From Patiria miniata (taxonomy: Eukaryota; Echinodermata; Asteroidea; Valvatida; Asterinidae), in contig NW_024037058.1 in the NCBI RefSeq assembly GCF_015706575.1, positions 15,707,547 through 15,771,546 on the forward strand: 64,000 bases of DNA, read 5' to 3'. The notes under the pieces are model-generated. The model was not told the DNA's origin and did not search any database. It saw only the letters and a program-made list of their open reading frames with translations. Within the stretch, counting starts at the first letter, position 1. Every line of letters begins with the position of its first letter. Made by a program: the position numbers and the translations under genes. Shown here piece after piece: positions 1 to 15,200 of this stretch.

Positions 1-211
1 GTAACTGCCTTAGCCGATGCTGGTACGCTACGGAAATCAGTCACTTGGCCTGATGTCCCTGAGCAACAGGCCGAGTTCCGCTTGTCGTATCAAAACTATC
101 AACCTGGGGATGTGTTTGTCCTCGGAGTCACTGTGGTCGCCTACCAGTGGCAAAGACAATCTCAAGAAGAATATTTCACTTGTTCTTTTACAGTAACAGT
201 TGACACGCGAG
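1..211 (+). CDS. aGPCR exon: HYR module 1 (5' end outside window)
   Basis: Frame 1 runs from the first base without a stop and ends at a GTAATA donor in phase 1. The translation shows the HYR signature: V-T-W-P-D-V-P, then P-G-D-V-F-V-L-G-V-T-V-V-A-Y near residues 39-52, then C-S-F-T-V-T-V. The start of the module (usually a CP.. strand) must lie upstream of the window. HYR modules are immunoglobulin-like folds linked to cell adhesion. Confidence 0.8.
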
Positions 212-3200
212 GTAATAATAGTTTCCCAAAATATATTTTTTCGTACTTTAAATGTTTAACATTCAATTGTACTTTTTATTAGAGTAAATTTGACTGTTCT
301 TTTCGTATTCATCATGGCTCTGTGTGATTTTTTTTTTTTTGAAAGGGAAGTAGAGACCGAGAACCATTTGGTTGACAACTGATGCATGTGCAACGGTTGA
401 CTTTTTTTTCAACCAGGGCAAGCAACTTCCATGAGCTGATTTCCCCTTGGGGGTTCATATTTCATGCCAAAAGCGTTCTGGGTCATTCCACCGGGTTGGG
501 GCACAGTGCATGTTATATCCAAATATGTGATCCGCTCTGCAAAAAGGAGTCTGTAGTGGCAAAACTCGCGTTTTGAGATACGTACATTAATTTTACCCCA
601 ACCCTGCGGAATCCAGCAGGATCCAACTATATCATATACCCGATGGGGCCTGTTGGATTGAGCAGTAAACCCCTGGTGTACATTCCTCAGCAATGCAAAA
701 TGTTGGATTCAGCAGGCAACTGAACCGCATACATGTAATAAAGGCGAGTTGGGCTCCGTTGGATTCAGCGGACGACTGAAAATAAGGCACAGTGGATTGA
801 GCAGGAAGTTAAAACTCCAGTTGGACTCTGTTGGATTTTAGCAGGGTAGTCCTGAGGATAGGGGGTTAGGAAATAATGAAATGGGCATGAAAAGTACTGT
901 TAAATATTGCCAAGTTGGGCACTTTTCTTCTGTTTTTGGCCACATTTACATGTCTATTCAACCCATCTTGGTTTTCAACACCCTGTACAGAGTTTGTCGT
1001 GATGTTGTGACGGACTCTAACTACAACTCTGCTTCATCACCTCAGTCTTCCACTATGTATCTAATGCCAGAAATAAAGATATTCTGACAAAAAAAAGTTA
1101 CTTCTCACCAACTTGAACCATGTATAACTTGGAGTGTGGAAGTCAAAAGGGAAGACTTATATGTGGTCTTTGTGGTGAAATTAATGGAGAGGGACACCTC
1201 TGTCAACCCTTGCCCGTGGAAGCTCTCTCGCCTTGTGTCCCACTCCCCTCCCCCACTACCCCCCCCCCCCCCAAAAAAAAATGAGGCCCAAGCCAGTTCT
1301 GATTCTATCATTCTGTTTTCAAATTAACAAATAGTAAAGTGCCCTGAGGACGTCGTGGCGTACACAGCTCAGGAAGCCACGACTGTGACATGGACACCAC
1401 CATCGGCACCAGAGTCAACCGGAGACGTCAGCACTACTAGTACGCTCAGCCCTGGGGACGTCTTTCCAATCGGCCCAACAGTGGTGCGCTATGATTTTGT
1501 TGGTCAATCATTAGGAATTCCACAAACGTGTAACTTCACAGTTGAGGTCATATTTGGTAAGTTAGAATTGATAAAATCCTTTGTGATTTGTCTACAAAAA
1601 GGAAACAATTAAATTTAATTGTGACTATTGACATTCACTAGTCACCTGAAAATCTATGATCCCAAGTAATTGAAAAACGGCCCAATAAAGATGTTTTTTA
1701 GGAACTTTATTGGGCCATTTTTTAATTACTTAGATCATAGATTTTCAGGTGACTAGTGAATTTCAATAGTCGCAAGTAATTTTTAATAGTTGGGACTAGT
1801 CGATTGAAATGAACACATATGTGGTTGGTATTTTGGACAGAAGGTTTAGTACAAATAACGTGGTTTGAATGTTACGACGCAAGTTTATGAGTGTGTAGCT
1901 GGCTTTTTTTTTTAGAGTGGCTTGCTTGGACATTATGTTAATACCATTTATAAATCCAAACAATACTTTAAAAGGATCCTTTGAGTCAAGTGCCTCATTT
2001 ATCAAACATACAGTCGTAGGGTTGAATCCGTTCTTAACATGGGTTTATTGTTCCTGCAAAACCCGGATGGATAGGTGATGCATAATCCTGTTCCGAGTGC
2101 AGTGTTCGTAGGTCATGTTCCCGCCATTCGAGCGCAAGAACACGCATGTATGTCGAGAATGGATCACCTAAACTCGGCGTTAAAGTAGAGGTGTTGTCGC
2201 TAGCTTCCAGACCCTCACGTGGCCTGCCTAGGGCATTTTATACTGGGTATATTCTCTTGCTGTAATTGTTGACTGATTTTTTATCGCAATCATCACCCCA
2301 AGAAACATGCATGTTGGAAGTTTATCTTGGTATTCCTCGCGAAAGAAAAGATGAGAAATCACTTGGAGATGGGTAAAAATGAATTTTACTCACGACCTTT
2401 CACATCCTGAATTTTTTGTCCCTAGATCTCCTTGTTCAAATAAGTTTGAACACTTGCATGAGAACGAAAATGTGATGGGTTCTAATCAATGCCGTCACTT
2501 TGGATTTTTTTTGTAAACTCTAATGAGTCCTTCAACGTTATTTTAAAAAATATGTATATCCTGGAAGAGATATTAGTCTCCAATATAATATTCAGTTTTA
2601 ACCCAGTGACTGCCATAAATGTTCATCTTTGTATGAGTAGGCTACACCGAGCTTCATTACTAACGGTACCAGTAAAGTACATCGTAGTAGTCCTCGTGTA
2701 CTGGTATTTATTTTAGTATACTTTTTAGGTTTTCAGAAGGGAGAGGTTAATTTTTGGCACGATATGTCTCTATGTATGATATTTTTCCGTTTGAGATGCT
2801 AATAACAGTTTCACAAAGGCCTTTCTGTGAGGGTGATTTTCTTAAGTAATCAATGTGCCAAAAGCCCAAAACTGATTGCAAATTTGAGAAGTTTGCACGT
2901 TAATTTGCCTATTTCAGTTCTAGAAGTGTGCCACCACCAGGCTTGTCGTTGGTGAACTTTAAGGCTCCTAAAGCTCGAGGCGAAACTCAGAAAGAAAGAT
3001 CTAAGTAATGTTCAATATTGAATTTTCATAATCTACTGGTATTTTTGCGACTCTGCAGATGATGTTCTGCCTATAGTAATCTGCCCAGATAACATCACAG
3101 GAGTGGCCCCCCAGGGCGCGGAAGGGCGGCCGACAAGTTGGGAAGAGCCTGAAGCATCGGACGACTCAGAGGGCGTCCGTCTGAGGAATCAGAGCCATCG

Positions 3201-6200
3201 ATCCGGTCAGATTTTCCCCCTTGGAACAACCGTGGTCACCTACGAGTTTGAGGATTTGGCAGGCAACGTTGGAAGATGCTCCTTCAGAATCACAGTGGAA
3301 GAAGGTAAATTGTAACCACAATGTTTGAAGCCATGGGGGCTAGCTAGGAAGGACCAAGACATAGCCTATTGAAATTGGGGTGGGGGAGGGAAATTGGGAG
3401 GGGGTGGGGAGGGGCCCTGAGGAGAAGAGGAGGGGAGTAGCTTCAACCCCCCCCCCCTTCAAAAAAACAATTCTAAAATACATGCAGACTGGTACCACTT
3501 ACCCATACACACCCCTATCAGCTCCGTTCACAAGTACCCCCTCACTGGCAAAGAAGGAACAGTTAGGGGTGACCGACCGACGCCATCTTGCCTGACTGCA
3601 ATTTTGCCGCGACGCGCGGCCGTACCACTGCGTGTACATAGTACAAATCCCCTGGTGTACGTGCGTCACACACAAGGAACGGTGCGCATCAACCAGCTAA
3701 ATGTCCCACCCATGGGACGTCGTTGCTAGGTAAAAGGGTGCCCTCTTTCGTTGGCACACGAAGCCCATACTGCTGTACTAGATGAGATGTCCTGAAATAC
3801 GTGTACGTGGTGGTCAAGAAGTGACAATTGAAACTGAAGTAGAAGACCAAGATGTCTTTTAAGGTTTTCAAATTTGTGTGAATAAACTTAAAGACCTTAG
3901 TATTTAAGAAAAGGATAAAGGCGACTGTTCATATGATTGCACCCTTGATTTGTTCAGGCCAACACATCGGCTGCAGGTAAAATCGCTGCAACTTTATACA
4001 TTCTCTTTCTCACGCCTAGGAGACAAAATGAAAACAAAAGTGCACAGTGTAAGCAGACCAAGGAACAACATTACAAACAATGCCCGATGTGAAAGGTCAG
4101 AAATGGAATTCATTTTAACCACTGTCAAGTGATTTTGTCCTCAATGTAAAATTCCCAAAGGCAGGTCATGCGAGGGCCCTAGAAGCTTTCGGTTCGACCT
4201 TTTACTTTTAGGCATAATGGATTGAGAACTGATTGGCACAAGTGTGAGCCAAAGCACGAACTACAAGGTGAGTCAAAAAAGTGAAACCCAAATGTCGGAC
4301 CACTTTTTTAGTGAAGTTCTGCATGTAGCACTTAAAATCTAGGATATGAAAGCCCAATTCATAAGCTTTTTTTTTTAGTACAAGAATCATTTAAATCAAT
4401 CATATACCTTTTAAGTTACGGAATTTTAAACACAACCACCGTTTTAAAGTTCTGTCCACGGATCACAACAAAGGTAAGTGTTCTTTCAGCAAAACGAAAA
4501 CAATTCTCAGAACTTTAAAACAATGTTTGTGTTTAAAATTCCCTAATTTGAAAAGTTCTTAAGTGATTTGAATGATGCTTGTACTAAATGAAAGCTTATG
4601 AATTGGGCTTTTATATCCTAGATTTTGAAAGTGCTACATGCAGCACTTCACTACAATAATGGTCCCGACATTGGGGTTTCGTATTTTTTTACCCTGTAAA
4701 TGTAGCAACTCTGTAACTCTTTTTTCTGTTCTCTAACTTCGTGCAGAGTATGTTGAGCCTATCACTGTGACAAACTGCCCAGTGGCGGGCTTCAATTTGA
4801 GCGTTGAATACATCCGAGGAACGCCAGGCAACCGATTGGGGATAATAAGTCCTAGAGCCGAGGGACCGAGGACATATGAAACACGGGTGCCTGGCTATGA
4901 GAGATATTTCGATGTTGGTGTCACCCCAGTTGTGTATACATTTACTGACGTGTCCAATCCAAGGAACACTGCAAAGTGCGCTTTCAATCTCACCATCATT
5001 CCACGTGAGTATGGTAGAGTGTTTCAAATGTAGCGCCCCCCCCCCCCTTCCTCCCCCATATCCACCAATATAGTGCTGTCGTGTAATGTGCCGCTGTTCA
5101 GGTACTTTAGTTTTGAGCAGGGTAAATTTGTATGACTATGAACCAATAAAGTGGCTTGCTAAAAACCTCATCTTCATCTCAATCAAGAGTGTATCATGGT
5201 CACCTGTTCTAACGACAGGGGAAAGATTTTTCAAGATTTTTCTACTGATTTCAGGTGTTTATTGGTCCGGATTTTTTTGATTTTTAGGATTTTTGAATCT
5301 CTTTTGAAATTTGGAGTTCCAGAGGTTCTACCATAAATTTTTTTTTTTTACCTATAAAAAAAGTTTATGTAGAACAAAAGGATTGAGTATTGTAAGGATT
5401 GCCTATACATGTGTAAGTCAACTACAAACATATACCATAGACCCTATGTAGCTCTTGGCGACCCGCAAACCCTCTGACGATCATTTCATGGATTTTCGTT
5501 TTTCCTATATCTTAACCTTAAATGAGCATTAACCATTTAATCCCCTAATTATTCATCAATCAATCATCATAATCATCCCCTAATGTTTTTGCCTATTAAT
5601 CTCTCCCGTCCAATTAACATACAGAATGTGGCAATCCTGATCACACCCTGTGCGACGGTGGATCACAGACTACCGGCGATGTTTGCAAACCAACGTCAAC
5701 GTTGTCTCTTTGCGAGTCTGAGGGGAGCGGATATTCAGAAAGTACAAGTTACGAGGAAAGTCAAGGCTTCTCCGGTGCCAACTGTGAAGGTAGGACTGGA
5801 TTTAAAGCTATAGTCTTTCATTTGCAGTCATCAGAAAAGTAACTGGCGTAATTATTGTTGAAAAACCATACTTGGTTGAAAGATAGTAAGTGGACTAAAC
5901 TCCCTTTGAAATGATTCTTTCTGGCAAGCTGTCATTTTGAAGTAATCAACGAAAGAAGGCCTTTCCAACGGTGCGTCTTAAGACGCACCGTAGGAAATTT
6001 AAATTAGTAGCTCGTTTTGTTATTCGGCGAAGCGCGCGCAAGCATTGGCACGACGCACACGCGCGAGCGGTTGCTATAATTCGTCTGCGCGATATCGCAT
6101 ATAGCTGCAATTCTAAATAATTCAAAACATGATTCAGCAACTTCTGATTTGAAATTGAGATCCTAGAATGCTGTTTTTCTCAGAATATACAGCTGAAGCT

Positions 6201-9200
6201 GAGGTGAAACTTCATCAGGTTAGTTGTTCAGTATCCTTCATTAGATTTTGAACACTTTTGTTGCTTCAAACGTACAAAATGCACAAATTACAAATGATGG
6301 ACTATATCTTTATGGCAAAGCAAAACTTTAACAAACACAGCTTGTATATGAGTCATGCAGTTACAGCAGACAAAAGGAAAAGCTGTAGGTCTGCCATTTA
6401 CAATCCTTGGCACTTGGCATGTCCTCTTCTCTTTGAATCTTCTTAAATAGATAAGATCTGTGGGGATGTGGGCCTGCTGGATTCCTGCACAGACTCCCAC
6501 GAGTGGCAAGATGCCATGGCAACGGATTACCCAGAAGGCGACATCGGTTTCGTTTCTAGATTTGCGGTGCCAGCGATCAGTCAGGATTCAATTCATCTAA
6601 CTGCGGTGAGTTTCTTTTTAATCTCTTTGGTCTAGACTGGTGCCTATAGAATGGCTTTCAGAACCAAAGCCCCCCCCCCCCCCCGAAAAAACCCACCGTT
6701 CATAACATTGAACATATTTCAAAATGGTTACAAAATGGTTACAAAATGAAACTCTTTGAGCAAAGTTTTTTAATGTACCTAGGTAATTCTCTTTGACCGA
6801 TCTTTGCTTGTCCCTGAGAGGACAAATTGCTCCACTTCGGATTCAGGGCGGAATAGGGTTAATAGTCATTTAGAAAAAAATTGAATAGAATGTTGTGGAC
6901 TCTGGGCACAGCTTTACTAGATTAACCTTGTCTTGTTGATTTTGTGATCCCCGTTTGAACTGTTACCTGAATATCCCCGTCCTCTTCAACGACTCAGCAG
7001 TTCGTTGTTGAGTAATGAGTAAAATACTATTTCAGCTGCTTGATTTGGCAGAGCTTAATTATCTCATCATCATTTAAAGGGAATATACAACATTTGCAAA
7101 CATCAGAAAACAAAACTACCAAATTATTATGAAATACCTTACTGGACTGTTAGTGAATGACAATCTAGCTAAAAGCATCCTGTAAAATCCTGGCACCTGG
7201 AGTGCTGACATTTTCAAGAAAAGTGGTATTTTTGTATCAGTTTCCAACGCTGGTCCCTACCAGCGTTGGAAAAAACCTGTTTTTTTTCCATCAAATCCTG
7301 CGCCAAATTGACCATATTTAGTAAGTCGGCATTCTGTTTGCAATCGATTACACATCTATGAAGGGGTACAAGCCAGCTAGATTGGTTCCCTGACCTTACA
7401 ATTCGCCGACGTCTATACATTGTTCCGTTTCAATTTAAGTGGGGTCAGGGAACCAGACTACGATAACATGGTTATTTTTCTTGGTTTTTCCAGCATCTAT
7501 GAACCAAAACTTCAAACAAGTCAGTGTAACAATATTTGCTATAAAATACTAACCCCCAAATCCATCCATTTCTGAAATTTTACAGCAAAAGCAAATGTTG
7601 TATATTCTCGCTTTAAGCATGAACTAGAAATGCTAGTAGTCGGCAGCGACCCGACCATGACACAGACTGCACGGTTTACATGTTTATCGTGGCGGATGTA
7701 CATCCGGTTTGACAGAAATGCTTAGTAAGACAAAAAGTAGATTTGAACAATTATTATTTTAATTACAATTATATTTTTCACAATTTTCTTTCCTCTTTTG
7801 AGTGATGACAAATTTGTTAATATCCAACAGGTACGCGTTGCGTGGGGCCAATTTGATGAGTTGTATTCACCGGAAATAACTGGCAATAGACGGGGTGTCT
7901 TCATCTTTGTGGACATATCCACACCCTTAAGGAAATCTGTAGAAAACTTTTGGGTATGTTTTGACCAATATTTTTATCAATTACATCTTTAATGTGTGTA
8001 ATATCAGCCCTTAGGCCAAAAAAAAAAAGTCTCCGGTTTCTGGTATGGAGCTTGCCCCAAAAGTGGTGCGGCGACACGGCTTTTTTGTTTTTTTTACCTG
8101 TTTTTTTTTTTTTTTTTGGCTTCAAATGTCGGCAGATGACTGCAAATGGTGCCCGACTAAACTTAGTGCAAATATATGGGAGTCCAGAGAGGCCACATAA
8201 ATCTTATTCTCGATCATAACCCCATCTAAAAACACGTTAAAATTGTGCAGCAGCAGAATTCCAGTCAAACCAGTGAGTTTGGCGGTTTTGAAACACCATC
8301 TTGTATTGAAAAAAAACTTTTTCATTTTGCCGACGCGCATGGCTACGGCGACGCGCGCGCATACCAGAAACCGGAGACTTTTTTTTTTTGGCCTTAGCAG
8401 AAATGTATTACCTGGATTTCAAAAGAGGAGAACCTTCATCAATGTGTGACCTTCTCTGTGCTAAGACCAAAAAAAATCACATTGATTTTATTTACAATGG
8501 CCCAGTTGATTGTGTGTATTAACAGTAGATCCATATAAATATCATAATTACACTTCACCCACAGATTCTGTATCTAAATTGGCCAAGAGTGATCTCTGTG
8601 GCAGTTGCTATTTTTAATTTTCTTGCTGTGCACTGCAATAAATAGACTATACACCTGCTCTGAAACATATGTATGTCCAGAATGCTACGTATGTAACATG
8701 GACAGAAAGTTGGTTAATATTGATAGAAAGTTATGATTACAATAAATGTATCATCAAATATTGAAAAACCAAGACAATGTACCTTATATTTCAGATGTCA
8801 TATTATGTTCAGAATATTACGTACGCAACATGGACAGAAACTTGTCACAACATTTCTGTCCACGATGTGTACGTGTACATTACCTGTACCAGTAAGTGTC
8901 TTGAAGACCAACAAAATTGTGTTTACTGTGGCTGATAGTGCTCCTAAATGGGCTATGAATATGAATGAGATGACATTTGGGTCAATTCATGCACATGATA
9001 ATTAGTGTCCTGTCAATTTGTAGCAAAAATTCCGTCTTTGTTACGCACGTAATTATACGATGACCCCTGCAATTTCTAAAGTACAGAGAAAGTCCTTGTT
9101 TGTGCGCATGATCATCAAGGACTCAGGAATGCACAGGAAACAACAACAAAATATCTTGCTTTGCCGTACCCTCCAGTGTCCCCCTCTCAAATCCCACATT

Positions 9201-12200
9201 TCCAGTCAATGGTACCCCGTTAGTGTGGAAATAAAGTTAGCATAGACAGTGCATCTTTGTAATCAATTTTGGCAGGTCTACCCTGGACTGACCACTCCAG
9301 AAACGGCAGAGGTCACCCTCCAAGTCCCGCATTCCGTCCAGCCCGGTGATATCATCGCGATAACGGTGGGTTACGTGGAGAACAGATGGTACCCGTGTTA
9401 TGATCCTCGGCCCATTCAGAGCAGGTGCACAGACTGTCTGTCCATTCAGTTTAGAACCCTGGCTGCTGATTGCGAGGTGTCAGACACTTGTCTCCGAGCG
9501 TACCAGTGGTGGAAAGGAGTACAGGCACCTGACGGATCAGACATGTCGCAATTCCTTCGACCACCTCCCCTTCCTGGATATTTGTCTTGCATGATGGAAA
9601 ACCACGACACAGCCATAGAAGAAATCGTTAAACCTTGCTTGTGTAAGTCGTGTTAATTTATCATTTCATGATGGTCCCGACAGTGGACAGGCTCACGGAT
9701 ATTGCCGCCATCTTCGGCACGGGGCGTAATTGATGTGCAGCGCAGCACTAGACTTTTGCTATGCACCGTGAATCGCGCTCGCTAGGGCTGCGCTTCACCT
9801 CAATTTTCCCTCCTGGCCAAAAAGGGGTCTTTTGTATTTTTGTATTAAAAAGTCGGTACCAAGCTAAAAATAAAACCTTCAACATTAAGTTTGATGAGGC
9901 AAACAGAAATTATTTCCTGAAAACTTTTGTGAGAGAAACTCTGAAATACTGAAGTCATACTAAAATCTCTATAAAAATGATTGATCATAATTGATATTGT
10001 TGGATTCGAGTCAGTGAAGTCCACCTGTTCCCCCCCCCCCAAAAAAAAAAACAATGTCAGAATTTGAGCATGATAAAAACGAATTCTTTAAAACAAAAGA
10101 ATTACAAAACTACACAAGGAATTATCACAAAACCTAAAAAATTAAACTAGTATTACCTTCATCTTCTGGAATAATATATAACACCTCAAAAGTATCAGGC
10201 TGAATAACATATGAAACACAGACGCATGATAGATGTGATCACGAGCGCTAGTGGGATAACAACATATCTTCAAGCAAACAGTAAAGATGGATAATGTACA
10301 CTGTACACAACTTTCCAGGGGTTGTCCTTGTACACTATAGAAATTGCACACGCATCTTAGAATATGTAGAATAGTGAGATACGCAGAGTGCGGTATGGGC
10401 CATGGTGTTAGGTACTATATCACACTGTTGACATGGATCAACCGAATAAGGATTCAAGTTCGTTTAAAGACAATACAAAGTGTCACAATCTTCTGAGAAA
10501 TTGAGTGAATACTTTTTTTGTCCATTTTGTTTTTTTAATTAAAAAAAAGTGAGTCATTGTAGGTCATTGCTGAATCAGCTTAAGCCCTGTCCGCACTGGA
10601 CTTTTTTTGGTCAAACTAACCGAGACTATGGGTACTTTTCCCATTTTAAGTCCAGTGCGGACAGCCTAGGACGTTTTCCTCTCAGTTACTTTTCCTGAGT
10701 CCAGCGGTTACTTTTACTGGCCAACTGCTGCCCAGGAAAACTTCCCACGCGCCCAGGAAAACTGACCGAGTCGCTTTTCCCGAGACGATTAGTCCAGTGC
10801 GGACAGTGCGAGTCGGTAAAAGCGGCTCAGGAAAGCGTACATCCGGCCCAAGCGCCCTGTTATGCATACAGAGACCGCACGAACCTGCACCTGCAGTGGC
10901 CGAACATTTTGTAGAAACACGCTGCGGTGTATTATCAAGTCCGAGCGGTAAAATCTCGTTAAAATATATATTTCAACGGACAAATACATATACAGAGAAG
11001 AGAGATCACATTCTGAGAATTAATTTGCGGAAATTCTCTTTCTCCACCGATGTATTGTTATTTTCTACGATCCAAATTCGTCCTGATACGCTACTGTAGT
11101 CATGCACGGAACATCATGGTCCGGTACCGTACGTAGGCCGTAGTCACTGGTTCCTGGCCCACATCATAGCTTCGATTCTGTAAGCATGCGATGGGAACCA
11201 ACGAATACTGATGGCACTGCTGCCGCACGGAACATCGTACAGCGGCATGGCTTCGACGACGTGCATCACAAATGCGTCAGAATTATAGGCCCTTTCGTCA
11301 AGATTTAGCGTGTCAAGATGAAATAATATCGTGTAAACGATTATGTTATGCATGCAAACGGCGTGTGTAATATTACTGAGCGTATCGGTGGCTGAAAATG
11401 TGATCGGCAATTTGTTTTCTGCGTACGGTGAGTCATTATACTGACACTGTGACAGCTCGGTTACTTCTCCCACGCGGTCGGGGTAAAATTTCCCGTGTCG
11501 AAAGTCCAAATGCGGACAGTGGTCACATTTGACCATTTTTCATTTTACCATCGTCTCGGTAAAACCTTCAAAAAAAAAAGTCCAGTGCGGACACGGCTTT
11601 AGCTTGTTCTTTCCACAGCCCCGGCTGAATTCCAATATGTCAGTCCTGACCAGACAGCGGCCGTAGGAGAGTCAGTGTCCCTGGTCTGCGTGGGAACCGG
11701 CCTTGTTCAACCGGTAGTCGAGTGGTATGACGTTAATGATGTCGTTCAAGTCAGGGGAAATGGTTCTGCAGTACTTCGGGTTTCTGTAGAATCCACACCA
11801 CAAAGGTAAAGTTACATTACTCATTGGAGCTTGTAAAATCGTTCGTGTATTTAAAAAAAACTAAAAACTTTTTATAGTCAGTCTTTTTATATTTGTACAT
11901 TTCTATCATTTTTCGCTCTCCATCCGAAAACTTTCATTTGTCAGTTTTACCAAACAGCTCAAGCAAGGGATTGAAAATGTACTCTGGTAAAAAAAAACAA
12001 TTTTAGCACAATCAATTTATGAGTCATCACTTGCAGCATGAGTTAACTTATTATAAAAAGCATATTTGCATTGTTTTAACAAATCCAATAAATGTGACGC
12101 GATCAAGCTAAATGAGTCGTTTGTGGAACCTGGTCAAACAATTTTTATTACAGATTTGAAAAGAGCACAATTTCAGCATTACTGCTGTAAAAACCGCATG

Positions 12201-15200
12201 CTGATGCCTTTTTGGGTTAAAAACAAAAAATTATGGAAGAGGGAACACCAAGAGATATGATGAAGTGATGTGATGAAGTGGCCCAATTTTGGCATGTTTC
12301 CCAACAAACGACGCATTGAGCTTTATCGCATCACAAATGGTCAAAAAATTGTATTTTTTTCCCCTCATTCCGCCATACTTATTTTCCCCAAATTCAATAC
12401 ATTTCCACACAATCAAAAATCATGGATGGCTGTTTGCTTGTTTGTTTGTTTGTTTTATATCTGAATATTGTTTGCACCTTCTGTAGTTTTTGCCTTCTTA
12501 CTGAAAGTAAAGTCATCTTTGTACACCTTCTTTCCCCTGCAGCTTTCAATGTTTCCTGGATCGTTACACTAAGCGAGCTGTCATGCATGAGACTGTTACA
12601 ACTGTTTCTCCAATAGGTAAGTTGTTCTCCTTTGATTCTGTCTGTCGTAGATGTCCAGCCTAGTTTACTCTTTGTAGGCTAACTGACTATTAAATGGCCT
12701 GACTTTACAAGGTTTAATTGCTTATTATGGAAGTGATGAAGCAATTTTTACAAAAATGACATGTGCATTAGTCGAGCTCGGCCCGCTTGTTTCATGTACA
12801 CCTGACACAGAAAGAAACTAAGCAGTACTTATAATCATCATTTATAATCAAACAAAACATTTCGAAAAAATTCATTCATTTTGTCACAGAAACTTTTTGG
12901 TTCAATTTGATACCTCACTTGGGAACACTGTGTGAGAAGTAACGAGAGCGCAAGCGCTGAAGCTCCTAAGACCCCAAAACTAAAAGTTGCACTTAACAAG
13001 ATTTTCAATGTGCATTGCAACACACAATCGAAGGCAGTGATGCAGGCCCTGCATTCAATTACGATGTTCCCAAATGAGGTATCAAATTAAGCCGGAAGTT
13101 TCCTTTACAAAACGTATATTTTCGGATTCTTTTGTTCACCAAGAAATGTCCAAACAAGGATTATTACTGTAAAAACTAAAGGTTGTTTTTGTGCCAGATA
13201 CGTTCATGATACATGTGTAGGCCATTATTCAAGTCACCATGCGAATAGCATAAGTGGCGTTTTTGTTTCCATCACATTACTACTACAGCTTATTCTTCAA
13301 ACTTTTTTTGGAGCCATTATGGCTCAATTGAAGAGCTTGTTGCGTGCTTTGCCTTAACCACCCTTACTAGGCGTGCCTTGTGTTGATAGGGGATTGGGGG
13401 TCATTTGGAGGTACATTGGAGCAACAACGGTAATACACTAGTGCTTTTAGTATGCAGGTAAAAGTTCTTGGTTGTGTCGGCGTGGATCCAATACTTTGCA
13501 AACGATTGCTAAAGTAATTGTTTACGGTTTAGTAATGTTTCATGCCTTTCTCTTGAACTTAACTAAGATCAGTCACTGACTTAAAGTAGATATTTTTCAT
13601 CGGGATCCATCTTTGATTGCCAGGGCCTTATACCATCTCATTAAATTTAAACGCTAAATAAAAACAACAACATTTTTTCGTTCACAGCTGGTGAATGCGC
13701 AAGTCTATCTGCAGAGCTTCGCCAATTCTCCACAGATGAATCTGGTTGTTTTTCCCTCTCCAAAAGAATGGGCTATGGAAGATATGCCTATTTCTTAACG
13801 GATTGGATGACGGAAGTGTTCATTTTCCAGATCACAGTTTCCTCATCAGTGCTGCGTGGAGAACTTGTCAACCAATACGGGAAGGATGCTGTACCCGATG
13901 TCGTATCCGTTGTTCTGGAAATGAGTCCTGATTACTCGTTGCCTCAACGTAAACGACGAGGAGCCCGTAGACCAGTCCTTGAAATGTACAGACGGCAATA
14001 CGACTCGATGTACGTTCCCAACGATCCCGCGACCATCCTGAAATTTGACCTGACGCCCCCGCTTCGGGCCAACGCTAGCTTCGGATGGGCCGTTTTTTTC
14101 TCTGTTCCCAATTTGCGACGCTATGGTGGGAGAAGAGGGGAGGAAATTGGTCAACCGCCACTAGCAGTGGCACTAAACTGCTCAAAAAGCACCAGTCCGG
14201 CCTGCACAGATGATCTCGTAGCCCCATGGTCAAACGAACTGCAGCGCTACGACCAGGCAGGCTGCGACACTGACCGCAGTAACCGGTCACTTCACGAAGC
14301 CTTCAGAATCTGCAGAAATATCTCTGTGGCTGGTAAGTCTAACAAGGGCATCTCAACAAAGTGAGCAAGGAATGATGGCTCTTGGAGTTGTAACATTGAG
14401 GTTTATAATTCTGCAGAATTGCACCTATCTACCGTAGTTTTTTTATTTAAATAAAAAAACCGTTAAAGTTTGTGCCCAAGTGCTTTCACTTGCCTTTCCA
14501 ATCATTTCACTCAGGATTTTCTCTTGATTCTTCCAAACCGGTGTGTGACAGATCCCCAGATTGTAGTGTCTCCCTCATCAGCCGATGTGACGGGCATTGG
14601 GGAGGAGGAGCCTGCAACGGTTACCTTTGACTGCTACATTGAGAATGCAGTGGAGTATCGGTGGTACAAGACGGCACCAGCCCCTTCTGAGACTTTCATC
14701 CGGACCGGGAACCAGCTGGTGTTCCAGGGTTTTTTACAATCCCGAGACCAAGGCGCTTACGTCTGTGAGGGCATCCCGGGCAAATCTCTTGAGAACGAGA
14801 ACGTGCCCAAAGTGCGGACGGAACCCGCAACGTTGACTCTAACAGGTCAGAATATAACAAACAGTACTGGAAGACTTTTTTAACTGGTTATCTTATCTTG
14901 TTCTGTTATTTCTTGGTTCAGATTGGCGGGAAATAAACTGTCCAGGCAGACATTTCTGATAGTTTACGAATTACTGACCACTAACAAAGGGGATGAGAGT
15001 TCTTACTTTACAGATATTGCATTGAATACCAAACCGAACAAAATGGCATAATCTTGGTGTGGCGAACTAAACAAAAGAAAAACAGTTTCTTTTAAAAAAT
15101 AAAAACTCAGAACTTCTTCAAAGTCGAACATAATTTTGAGGTTTGCCAAGAATATTTTAGCTGACCTTACTTAACACTTATAGCTAATACTACAGGGGAA

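Noticed and set aside
6184-6218. Small exon with acceptor tttttctcag and donor GTTAGT after the EGF-like exon
   Set aside because: It lies inside a dispersed repeat present in inverted form at 62615-62817, and the neighbouring exons join in phase without it.
11144-11536. 130-codon minus-strand ORF
   Set aside because: It is inside a non-autonomous inverted-repeat element rich in one motif and resembles no protein family.
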